From a bacterium (GTDB lineage Bacteria > Chloroflexota > Dormibacteria > UBA8260 > Bog-877): a stretch of DNA of 6,244 bases. The stretch lies in contig JAJYWM010000398.1 in the NCBI GenBank assembly GCA_021791455.1, positions 1-6,244 of the forward strand, written 5' to 3'. Positions 1-5,406 of this stretch are shown piece by piece (position 1 is the first letter of the stretch; the number at the start of each line of letters is the position of its first letter). Both the position numbers and the translations under genes were made by a program. A model generated the notes under the pieces. The model did not search any database and was not told the origin of the DNA. It was given only the letters and a program-made list of their open reading frames with translations.

Positions 1-1508
1 TCCAGGCAATCCTTGACCACCTTGGTGGGGTCGACGATCCCCGCCTTGAGCAGGTCGCAGTACGCCAGCCGCTCGACGTCGAAGCCCTCGTGCTCACCCA
101 TCTCGCCAACCTTCTGGCAGACGACCGAACCCTCCACACCGGCATTGGCGGCGAGCTGCCTGGTGGGGATCTCGAGGGCCCGCCTCACGATCTCAACCCC
201 GGTGCGCTCGTCCTCGTCGGCACCCAGGCCCTTCAGATGGGAGGCGGCCACCAGCAGGCTGCGCCCACCGCCGGGGAGGATCCCCTGCTCGACCGCGGCC
301 TTGGTGGCCTCCAGGGCATCCTCCACCCGCTCCTTGCGCTCCTTGAGGTCGGTCTCGGTGGGAGCCCCGACCTTGATGACCGCAACCCCGCCCACCAGCC
401 TGGCCTTGCGCTCCTGCAGCTTCTCACGGTCCCAGTCCGAGTCGGTCTCCTCGATCTGGCGCTGGAGCTCATCCACCCGGGCCCGGATCGCCGCCGAGCT
501 GCCGCGACCCTCGACGACGGTGGTGTCGTCCTTGGTGACCACCACCCGCCGCGCCGAGCCGAGCTGGCGCTCCTGAACCCCCTCCAGGGTCAGTCCCAGG
601 TCCTCCGAGATGACCTCCGCACCGGTCAGGATCGCCAGGTCCTGAAGCATCGCGGTGCGCCGGTCTCCGAACCCGGGCGCCTTGACCGCCGAGCAGGTCA
701 GGGTGCCGCGCAGCCGGTTCACGACCAGGGTGGCCAGCGCCTCACCATCGATGTCCTCGGCCACCAGCAGCAGCGGCCGGCTCGCCTTCAGCGCCAGCTC
801 CAGGACCGGTACGACGTCCTTGACGGCGGAGATCTTCCTCGAGGTGATGAGGATCAGGGGGTCGTCCAGCACGGCCTCCATCGCCTTCTGGTCGGTGACC
901 AGATACGGGGACACGAAGCCCCGATCGAACTGCATCCCCTCCACGACCTTCACCTCGGTCTCGATGCCTGAGGATTCCTCCACGGTGATGACCCCGTCGG
1001 CGGTCACCTTGTCCATGGCGGTGGCGATCATCTCGCCAACCTCCTGGCTCCCGCTGGAGATGGTCGCCACGTGCGCGATGTCGGAGCGACCATCGACCGG
1101 CCGGCTCTGCTCGTCGAGCGACTTCAGCACCCGGGCCGTCGCCAGCTCCATCCCCCGCTTGAGCCCCATCGCCGAGGACCCCCCGGCCATGTTGCGAACC
1201 CCCTCTTCCACCAGCGCCTCCGCGAGCAGGGCGGCGGTGGTGGTGCCATCGCCGGCGCGGTCGTTGGCCCGCCGGGAGGCCTCGGCCAGCAGCTGCGCCC
1301 CCATGTTCTCGAAGTGGTCCGGAAGCTCGATGTCGCGCACGATGGTCGCGCCATCGGTCGAGATCTGCGGGCTCCCGTACTTGCGGTCTATGACCACCGA
1401 TCGCCCCCTGGGACCGAGCGTGGGACGCACCGCCGCCGCGACCTGGGCGGTGCCCCGCAGCAACGCCTCACGCGCCTGATCGTCGAACTTGAGCTGCTTG
1501 GCTGACAT
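1..1508 (-). CDS. groEL: Chaperonin GroEL (60 kDa), C-terminus cut by window edge
   Basis: This is the ATP-driven cytoplasmic folding chamber that works with the GroES lid. The frame is open from the ATG at 1508 to the window edge, giving 502 residues. About 40 C-terminal residues, including any Gly/Met-rich or His-rich tail, are missing. The sequence aligns with E. coli GroEL almost without gaps. Visible hallmarks are TLGPRGR (30-36), the catalytic-site Asp52, the nucleotide loop GDGTTT (86-91), the apical segment EGMQFDRGFVSPY (about 190-202), KAPGFGDRR in the apical domain, the ATP-hydrolysis Asp at 397 in RVEDAL (E. coli D398), the GGG nucleotide loop (413-415) and Asp493 in DPTK. The start is set by GGAGGAA about 12 bases upstream and by the conserved KQLKF N-terminus. 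The gene lies 81 bases after groES and should share its CIRCE-controlled promoter. One oddity is Arg416 directly after the GGG loop, where Val, Thr, Ser or Ala is usual. Without the tail I cannot say which GroEL paralogue class this is. Confidence 0.98.
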   Translation of the reverse strand, partial: MSAKQLKFDDQAREALLRGTAQVAAAVRPTLGPRGRSVVIDRKYGSPQISTDGATIVRDIELPDHFENMGAQLLAEASRRANDRAGDGTTTAALLAEALVEEGVRNMAGGSSAMGLKRGMELATARVLKSLDEQSRPVDGRSDIAHVATISSGSQEVGEMIATAMDKVTADGVITVEESSGIETEVKVVEGMQFDRGFVSPYLVTDQKAMEAVLDDPLILITSRKISAVKDVVPVLELALKASRPLLLVAEDIDGEALATLVVNRLRGTLTCSAVKAPGFGDRRTAMLQDLAILTGAEVISEDLGLTLEGVQERQLGSARRVVVTKDDTTVVEGRGSSAAIRARVDELQRQIEETDSDWDREKLQERKARLVGGVAVIKVGAPTETDLKERKERVEDALEATKAAVEQGILPGGGRSLLVAASHLKGLGADEDERTGVEIVRRALEIPTRQLAANAGVEGSVVCQKVGEMGEHEGFDVERLAYCDLLKAGIVDPTKVVKDCL

Positions 1509-1544
1509 CTTGTTGCGATTCCTCCATCGAGCCGAGGGCTGGCG

Positions 1545-1574
1545 GCAGGCGGCGGCTGGTCAGCCGCCGCCTGC
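1545..1574 (-). other. Strong hairpin in the groES-groEL intercistronic gap
   Basis: A perfect 13-bp inverted repeat (arms 1545-1557 and 1562-1574) encloses a 4-base loop. Three more pairs (1541-1543 with 1577-1579) may form beyond a small internal loop. It begins 15 bases after the groES stop codon and ends before the groEL Shine-Dalgarno. No U-run follows it on the minus strand, so it does not look like a rho-independent terminator. Intercistronic processing of groESL mRNA is known in some bacteria, for example Agrobacterium. An RNA processing or stabilising element, or partial attenuation, is the inference here. Confidence 0.7.
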
Positions 1575-1589
1575 GTGCCGCTGCGAGGC

Positions 1590-1901
1590 TCAGGCCTTGC
1601 CGTTGGGGTTGACGACCGCCAGAATGTCCCGCTCCGACAGGATCAGGTACTCCTGCTCTTCGATCTTGATCTCCGAGCCGGCGTACTTGGCGTAGATCAC
1701 GCGGTCCCCGACCTTCACGTCGAGCTCCACGCGCTGCCCGGTCTGCTCGTTGTACTTCCCGTTGCCCACCGCCTCGATGAGGCCCTCCTGGGGCTTCTCC
1801 TTGGCGGTGTCGGGAAGCACGATCCCACTCTTGGTGGTCTCCTCGCGCTCCAGGGGCTTGACGACGACGCGATCTGCCAGCGGACGTAGCTTGAGGCTCA
1901 T
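1590..1901 (-). CDS. groES: Co-chaperonin GroES (10 kDa)
   Basis: The complete protein has 103 residues and forms the heptameric lid of the GroEL folding chamber in the cytoplasm. It opens with the family signature [14 protein letters not shown] (5-18). The mobile loop lies at about 19-36; its Ile27-Val28-Leu29 tripeptide is the segment that docks on GroEL (I25-V26-L27 in E. coli). The roof hairpin is around 45-58, and the core strand [16 protein letters not shown] follows (64-79). The protein is a few residues longer than E. coli GroES (97) because of a short C-terminal NPNGKA extension. The ATG at 1901 is fixed by AGGAGGAGG at 1907-1915, 5 to 8 bases upstream. It is the first gene of the groES-groEL operon. 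Its control region carries a perfect CIRCE element, so HrcA repression relieved by heat or unfolded-protein stress is expected. Confidence 0.98.
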   Translation of the reverse strand: MSLKLRPLADRVVVKPLEREETTKSGIVLPDTAKEKPQEGLIEAVGNGKYNEQTGQRVELDVKVGDRVIYAKYAGSEIKIEEQEYLILSERDILAVVNPNGKA

Positions 1902-1906
1902 TGCGA

Positions 1907-1915
1907 CCTCCTCCT
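1907..1915 (-). promoter_or_regulatory. groES ribosome binding site
   Basis: AGGAGGAGG on the minus strand provides two overlapping AGGAGG cores, 5 and 8 bases from the ATG at 1901. This is a very strong Shine-Dalgarno and decides the groES start. It lies immediately downstream of CIRCE. Confidence 0.85.
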
Positions 1916-1919
1916 CTGA

Positions 1920-1946
1920 TTAGCACTCAACGGTACCGAGTGCTAA
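1920..1946 (-). promoter_or_regulatory. CIRCE element (HrcA operator)
   Basis: TTAGCACTC (1920-1928), nine spacer bases and GAGTGCTAA (1938-1946) match the CIRCE consensus at all 18 arm positions with the standard 9-base spacer. HrcA dimers bind this operator and repress chaperonin operons; GroEL activity keeps HrcA folded, which gives feedback. Here it overlaps the predicted transcription start of groES and would also sit at the very 5' end of the mRNA. Confidence 0.97.
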
Positions 1947-1947
1947 G

Positions 1948-1978
1948 AGTTTAGCACCTCCGGGCGACCTGTTGGCAA
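1948..1978 (-). promoter_or_regulatory. Predicted groES-groEL promoter (extended -10)
   Basis: Read on the minus strand, TTGCCA (1978-1973, five of six to TTGACA) is followed after 19 bases by TAAACT (1953-1948, four of six to TATAAT). A TG one base before the -10 makes it an extended -10. The start point would fall near 1941, inside CIRCE, which is the usual arrangement for an HrcA-repressed housekeeping-sigma promoter. The spacer is 2 bases longer than ideal. This is inferred from sequence only. Confidence 0.55.
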
Positions 1979-1994
1979 CTGGGAGGTGGGGCTC

Positions 1995-2037
1995 AAAAAC
2001 AGAGCCCGGCCCCAACCGCGTTGTGGGAGCCGGGCTC
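1995..2037 (-). terminator. Rho-independent terminator of the transporter gene
   Basis: A perfect 9-bp GC-rich stem (2002-2010 with 2029-2037) can extend into the loop through further C-G pairs past a bulged base. On the minus strand it is followed by TGTTTTTG (2001-1994), giving the U-run of an intrinsic terminator. It begins 25 bases after the transporter stop codon at 2062 and ends about 17 bases before the groES -35. It therefore insulates the heat-shock operon from upstream transcription. Confidence 0.88.
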
Positions 2038-2061
2038 GTTGGGGGTCAAGTCAGTGCGAGG

Positions 2062-3471
2062 TCAAACATTCACCGGCTGCAGAGGTGGGCTCACGGTCAC
2101 CAACTCTTCATTGCTGGCCGCCTCAAGCGTCTGGCCGCTGGGCTCCGGCAGCAGGAATGTGACCAGGATCCCCAGGACCGCGGTGGAGGTCGCAATCAGC
2201 ATGACCCCCGACAACCCCAGGGTGCTGAGGACCAAGGGGAAGGTGAAGGTGCCGATGAAGGCGCCCACCTTGCCGGTCCCGGCGGAGATCCCGTGACCGG
2301 TGGTGCGCGCCGACACCGGGTAGAGCTCGGAGGGCAGCACGAAGGTGGTGGTGTTGGGGCCGAACTCCGTGAAGAAGTAGCTGATCCCGTACAGGACCAC
2401 GAACGGCACCACCTCCTTGACGATGCCGGGCACGAGACCGATCAGGACAAAGGCGACCGCCATTCCGGCGAACCCCAGGAACTGCAGGCGGCGGTGCCCC
2501 ACCCGGTCTATCGCCATGAAGGCGAAGATGTACCCCGGCAAGGCGAAGAGGCAGAACACCAGCAGGGTGAGGGCCGTGTCCTGGATGAGTGAGGCATGTG
2601 GCGCCAGCGCCTTCAGGATGAGTGGCGAGGAGATGCTGTTCCCGTAGAAGGTGTAGTCGAGCATGAACCACCCGCCCGCGGTGCCCAGCAGGAGCAGGAG
2701 GTAGCGCGGGTTGGAGACGAACTGCCTGAAGGAAAGCCGCACCCGGGGCTCGGCCACGTGCGCATCCGCCTTCAGGCGGTCATGGGTGTAGGAGCTCAAG
2801 GCGGCGGCCGCAGCTTGGTCGCGACCCTGCACGCGCGCCAGATACCGGGGCGACTCTGGCATCTTCCTGCGCAGGTAGATCACCCCCAGAGCCGGGATCG
2901 CGCCGACGCCGAGCATCAGCCTCCAGGCGATGTCGTGGTTCACGCCCAAGGCCAGGATGACCAGAGCCACGACCGGCCCCATGATCAGCCCCAGGGCCTG
3001 CATCGAGAAGACCATGCTCACCAGGCGCCCGCGGTTCTTGCGGTTGGAGTACTCACTCATGATCACGGCGCTGACCGGATAGTCGCCGCCGATGCCGATC
3101 CCGAGCACGAAGCGCCAAGCGATCAGCCAGACCAGGTTGGGCGAGAGCGCGCTGCCGACGGCGGCGATGGCCATCAGGGTCGCCTCCAGACCGTAGATCG
3201 CCTTGCGGCCGAACACATCCGCGATCCGTCCAAACACGGTGGCACCGATCAGCGCCGCGATCAGGGCGGTGCTTCCGACCAACCCGATGACAAATGGGGA
3301 GGGGTGGTATTCGACCTTGATCAGCGCCAGCGCGACGCCAATGATGAACAGGTCGTAGGCGTCGGTGAAGAAACCCATCCCGGCGGTGAACAGCACCCGC
3401 ATATGGAATCCCCCCATCGGCGCCTCGTTGAGAGCGTCGACGACACCCCTACTGAGCGTGTCCCTTGACAT
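2062..3471 (-). CDS. MFS transporter, phosphate:H+ symporter (PHS, Pho84/PiPT-like) family
   Basis: A 469-residue inner-membrane protein with about twelve hydrophobic segments (roughly 25-50, 60-80, 91-111, 113-137, 150-175, 181-200, then 256-278, 297-320, 328-350, 354-378, 394-416 and 420-441) and a central cytoplasmic loop (about 201-255). MFS motif A is GRIADVFGRK (81-90), with a second copy near DRVGHRR (322-328). Family hallmarks are GFFTDAYDLF (33-42), GIGIGGDYPVSAVIMSE (124-140), WFMLDYTFYG (268-277) and STGHG-like TTGHGISAGTGK (390-401). All the phosphate-contacting residues of fungal PiPT have counterparts: Tyr131, Gln158, Trp268, Asp272, Tyr276 and Lys401, plus the acidic Asp37 and Asp130. 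Phosphate-proton uptake is therefore the best prediction; an organic-acid or sugar substrate cannot be excluded from sequence alone. The ATG at 3471 has AGGGAGG 12 bases upstream, rather far; Met19 (3417) is a possible alternative. The gene is bounded by Pho-box-like repeats upstream and a terminator downstream, so it is probably monocistronic. Confidence 0.85.
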   Translation of the reverse strand: MSRDTLSRGVVDALNEAPMGGFHMRVLFTAGMGFFTDAYDLFIIGVALALIKVEYHPSPFVIGLVGSTALIAALIGATVFGRIADVFGRKAIYGLEATLMAIAAVGSALSPNLVWLIAWRFVLGIGIGGDYPVSAVIMSEYSNRKNRGRLVSMVFSMQALGLIMGPVVALVILALGVNHDIAWRLMLGVGAIPALGVIYLRRKMPESPRYLARVQGRDQAAAAALSSYTHDRLKADAHVAEPRVRLSFRQFVSNPRYLLLLLGTAGGWFMLDYTFYGNSISSPLILKALAPHASLIQDTALTLLVFCLFALPGYIFAFMAIDRVGHRRLQFLGFAGMAVAFVLIGLVPGIVKEVVPFVVLYGISYFFTEFGPNTTTFVLPSELYPVSARTTGHGISAGTGKVGAFIGTFTFPLVLSTLGLSGVMLIATSTAVLGILVTFLLPEPSGQTLEAASNEELVTVSPPLQPVNV

Positions 3472-3527
3472 CTGGTATCAGGTCCTCCCTACCGCCTATG
3501 CCCCTGCACGAGGGCTAACCCGATTGT

Positions 3528-3555
3528 TGCCAAGCGGAGGTTAAGCCCGTGTTAA
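3528..3555 (-). promoter_or_regulatory. Candidate Pho-box-like direct repeats before the phosphate symporter
   Basis: On the minus strand three hexamers occur exactly 11 bases apart: TTAACA (3555-3550), TTAACC (3544-3539) and TTGGCA (3533-3528). Direct repeats of about 6-7 bases at an 11-base period are the architecture bound by phosphate-response regulators (PhoB in enterics, PhoP in Bacillus on TTAACA-like units, PhoP in Streptomyces). The block ends 57 bases before the transporter start. I found no convincing -10. The third unit is weak (four of six to TTAACA), so the call is tentative. Confidence 0.42.
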
Positions 3556-3630
3556 GCGGCTGTGCCGATGCGCAGCTCTGGAATTGGCGTGGGGTCGGAA
3601 GGCGGACGCCTGTGCGGAGTGGAAGCTACC

Positions 3631-5301
3631 TCAGCTCACGGCCCCGGACTCGAGCCTCGCTCGCAGCTCGGAGCGGCGGATCTTGCCGCTGACGGTCTTG
3701 GGAAGCTCGGTGACGAAGTGGATCTCCCGGGGATACTTGTAGGGAGCCGTTACCCGCTTGACGTGCTCCTGCAGCTCCTGCGCCAACTGCTCACTCCCCT
3801 CGAAGCCCGGCGCCAGGATCACAAACGCGGTCACGATCTGAGTCCGCTGGGGGTCGGGCTTGCCGACCACCGCCGCCTCGGCCACGGCCCGATGCTCGAC
3901 CAGCGCCGACTCCACCTCGAACGGGCCGATCCGGTATGCCGAGGAGGTGATCACGTCGTCGGCCCGGCTGGAGAACCACAGGTAACCGTCCTGGTCCCGG
4001 CGACCGCGGTCCCCGGTCAGGTAGAAGTCACCGCGGAAGGCGGCTCTGGTTGCCTCCTCGTCGCGGTAATAGCCGGCGAAGAGGCCGACCGGGCGGTCCG
4101 GGTGCGCCCGCACCCCGATGTTGCCCTCGACGCCGTCGGCAACCGGTAAGCCCTGGTCGTCCACGATGTCGACATCGAATCCGGGCACCGGCTTGCCCAT
4201 CGACCCCAGCCGCACCGGCAGGCAGCGGAAGTTCGCCACCACGTTGATCGTCTCGGTCTGGCCGTAACCGTCGTACACGGGCAGCCCAACCCCTTCCTGC
4301 CAGACCCGGATGACCTCCGGGTTCAACGGCTCCCCGGCCGCGGTGCAGTGGCGCAGGCCGGAGAGGTCGGGGCGGCGCAGGTCGGTCAGCACCAGGGAGC
4401 GGTACAGGGTGGGCGGGGCGCAGAAGGTGGTTATCCGGTGGCGGGCGATGACGTCCAGGATCAGGTCGGGGTCCGGCTTGCCCATGTTCATCTGGACCAC
4501 CGCAGCCCCCTCCGCCCACTGCCCGAAGAGCTTGCCCCAGGCGGCCTTGGCCCAGCCGGTGTCGGAGACCGTCCAGTGCAGGTCGCCGGGACGCAGGTCA
4601 TGCCAGAAGCGGGCCGTGATCCGGTGCCCTATCCCGTAGCTGGCCTGGGTGTGCAGGACCATCTTGGGATGGGCGACCGTGCCGCTGGTGAAGTAGATCA
4701 GCATGGGGTCGTCCGCCGCGGTCCCGCCGCTCGGCCCGGCGGCGGTGCTGGCCGCCCGCTCCATCAGTCGCTCCAGAGGCTGCCAACCGGCGCTGGGGAG
4801 TTGACCGACCACGATGGTCTCCGCCAGGGAGGGGAGCTGCCCCTTGACCTCGTCCACCTTGGCGGCCCCCGCGGTGTCGGTGACCGCCACCTTGGCCTCC
4901 GCCTTAGCGATACGGTAGGCGATGTCGCGAGGGGTGAGCTGCGAGGTGGCCGGCATCGGGATCGCCCCCATGCGGATCGCGCCCAGGACCACGAAGTACC
5001 ACTCCGGGATCCTGGGCAGCATGACGAAGACGCGATCCCCCTTGTGCACCCCCAACGCTGCCAGAAGGTTGCCGACCCTGCGGCTGGCGGCCGCGAGATC
5101 GCTGAAAGTGTGCTCCCCCACGACCGCCCCACTGGCGTCGAGAGACAGCAACCCCAGATCCCGGCCCCGGGTCTGCGCCAGGGGCTCCAGCACATCCTCT
5201 ACGTAATTGAAAGACGAAGGGACCTGGAGCCGGAAGGTGGCGCGCTCGCCGACGTAGTCCAACATGTTCGGTCGACTTGCCCGATCTGGTCTCGCGCTCA
5301 C
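3631..5301 (-). CDS. Acyl-CoA synthetase (AMP-forming), medium-chain ACSM-like
   Basis: A complete 556-residue ANL-superfamily ligase that should activate a carboxylic acid to an acyl-adenylate with ATP and then form the CoA thioester in the cytoplasm. Motifs with start at 5301 are: P-loop YFTSGTVAHPK (203-213), SDTGWAKAAWGKL (246-258), adenine-binding YGQTET (346-351), TGD (429-431) with DGYLWFSSRADDVI and the hinge Asp at RADD (446-449), SSAYRIGPFEVES (453-465), and the A10 lysine in PKTVSGKIRR (Lys540). TAPYKYPREIHFV and the overall spacing match mammalian ACSM and bacterial MACS enzymes closely; a branched-chain, aromatic or medium-chain acid is likely, but the substrate cannot be read off. 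A longer frame starts at GTG 5325. I prefer GTG 5301 because AGGAGG (5309-5314) lies 7 bases before it and inside the longer version. The P-loop TG-to-VA and the SSGYR-to-SSAYR changes are noted in the findings. No clear terminator follows. Confidence 0.93.
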   Translation of the reverse strand: MSARPDRASRPNMLDYVGERATFRLQVPSSFNYVEDVLEPLAQTRGRDLGLLSLDASGAVVGEHTFSDLAAASRRVGNLLAALGVHKGDRVFVMLPRIPEWYFVVLGAIRMGAIPMPATSQLTPRDIAYRIAKAEAKVAVTDTAGAAKVDEVKGQLPSLAETIVVGQLPSAGWQPLERLMERAASTAAGPSGGTAADDPMLIYFTSGTVAHPKMVLHTQASYGIGHRITARFWHDLRPGDLHWTVSDTGWAKAAWGKLFGQWAEGAAVVQMNMGKPDPDLILDVIARHRITTFCAPPTLYRSLVLTDLRRPDLSGLRHCTAAGEPLNPEVIRVWQEGVGLPVYDGYGQTETINVVANFRCLPVRLGSMGKPVPGFDVDIVDDQGLPVADGVEGNIGVRAHPDRPVGLFAGYYRDEEATRAAFRGDFYLTGDRGRRDQDGYLWFSSRADDVITSSAYRIGPFEVESALVEHRAVAEAAVVGKPDPQRTQIVTAFVILAPGFEGSEQLAQELQEHVKRVTAPYKYPREIHFVTELPKTVSGKIRRSELRARLESGAVS

Positions 5302-5308
5302 CCGCCCA

Positions 5309-5314
5309 CCTCCT
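5309..5314 (-). promoter_or_regulatory. Ribosome binding site that decides the acyl-CoA synthetase start
   Basis: A perfect AGGAGG on the minus strand sits 7 bases before GTG 5301. The competing upstream GTG at 5325 would place this motif inside the coding region, and ATG 5265 has no Shine-Dalgarno. The site therefore supports GTG 5301 as the true start. Confidence 0.8.
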
Positions 5315-5340
5315 CGTGCGCCCACCGCCCGGCAACTACG

Positions 5341-5369
5341 AGCTTAGGACCGGTGGGGCGGCCGGTCAA
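5341..5369 (-). promoter_or_regulatory. Candidate acyl-CoA synthetase promoter
   Basis: Minus-strand TTGACC (5369-5364, five of six to TTGACA) is separated by exactly 17 bases from TAAGCT (5346-5341, only three of six to TATAAT). The start would fall near 5334, leaving a leader of about 33 bases before GTG 5301. The -10 is weak, so co-transcription with the upstream pxpC-type gene remains possible. Confidence 0.35.
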
Positions 5370-5376
5370 CCGGCCG
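5359..5376. repeat. 18-bp palindrome overlapping the candidate -35 (possible operator)
   Basis: Two perfect 8-base arms (CGGCCGGT and ACCGGCCG) flank a 2-base centre. The palindrome lies 31 bases after the pxpC-type stop codon and covers the candidate -35 of the acyl-CoA synthetase. It could be a repressor operator for a dimeric regulator such as a TetR-family protein, or act as an RNA hairpin after pxpC. No U-run follows it on the minus strand, so an intrinsic terminator is not supported. In such GC-rich DNA short palindromes arise often. Confidence 0.5.
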
Positions 5377-5406
5377 GCTCCCGTTCAACGGCTGGCGGAA
5401 GCCACC

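Noticed and set aside
90..1479. Overlapping plus-strand frames opposite groEL (90-971, 655-1479, 1071-1505)
   Set aside because: All are antisense to a gap-free groEL frame and show no recognisable protein features.
1468..1926. Minus-strand frame of 152 codons overlapping groES
   Set aside because: It runs through groES, the CIRCE operator and the hairpin in another frame and is Arg/Gly/Gln-rich; it is a shadow.
2596..3468. Plus-strand open frame of 290 codons opposite the transporter
   Set aside because: Composition (Asp, His, Gln, Arg, Gly-rich) mirrors the reverse complement of a hydrophobic membrane protein; it is a shadow.
3559..3576. Seven-bp inverted repeat near the 3' side of the acyl-CoA synthetase as a terminator
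   Set aside because: On the minus strand one pair becomes a C/A mismatch and no U-run follows, so it does not fit an intrinsic terminator.
3586..3610. GGCGT/ACGCC inverted repeat downstream of the acyl-CoA synthetase
   Set aside because: Only 5 bp with a 15-base loop and no U-run; expected by chance at this GC content.
5302..5325. Upstream GTG start (5325) for the acyl-CoA synthetase
   Set aside because: The 8 extra residues (Gly/Arg-rich) are the translation of the Shine-Dalgarno region of GTG 5301, which has ideal spacing.
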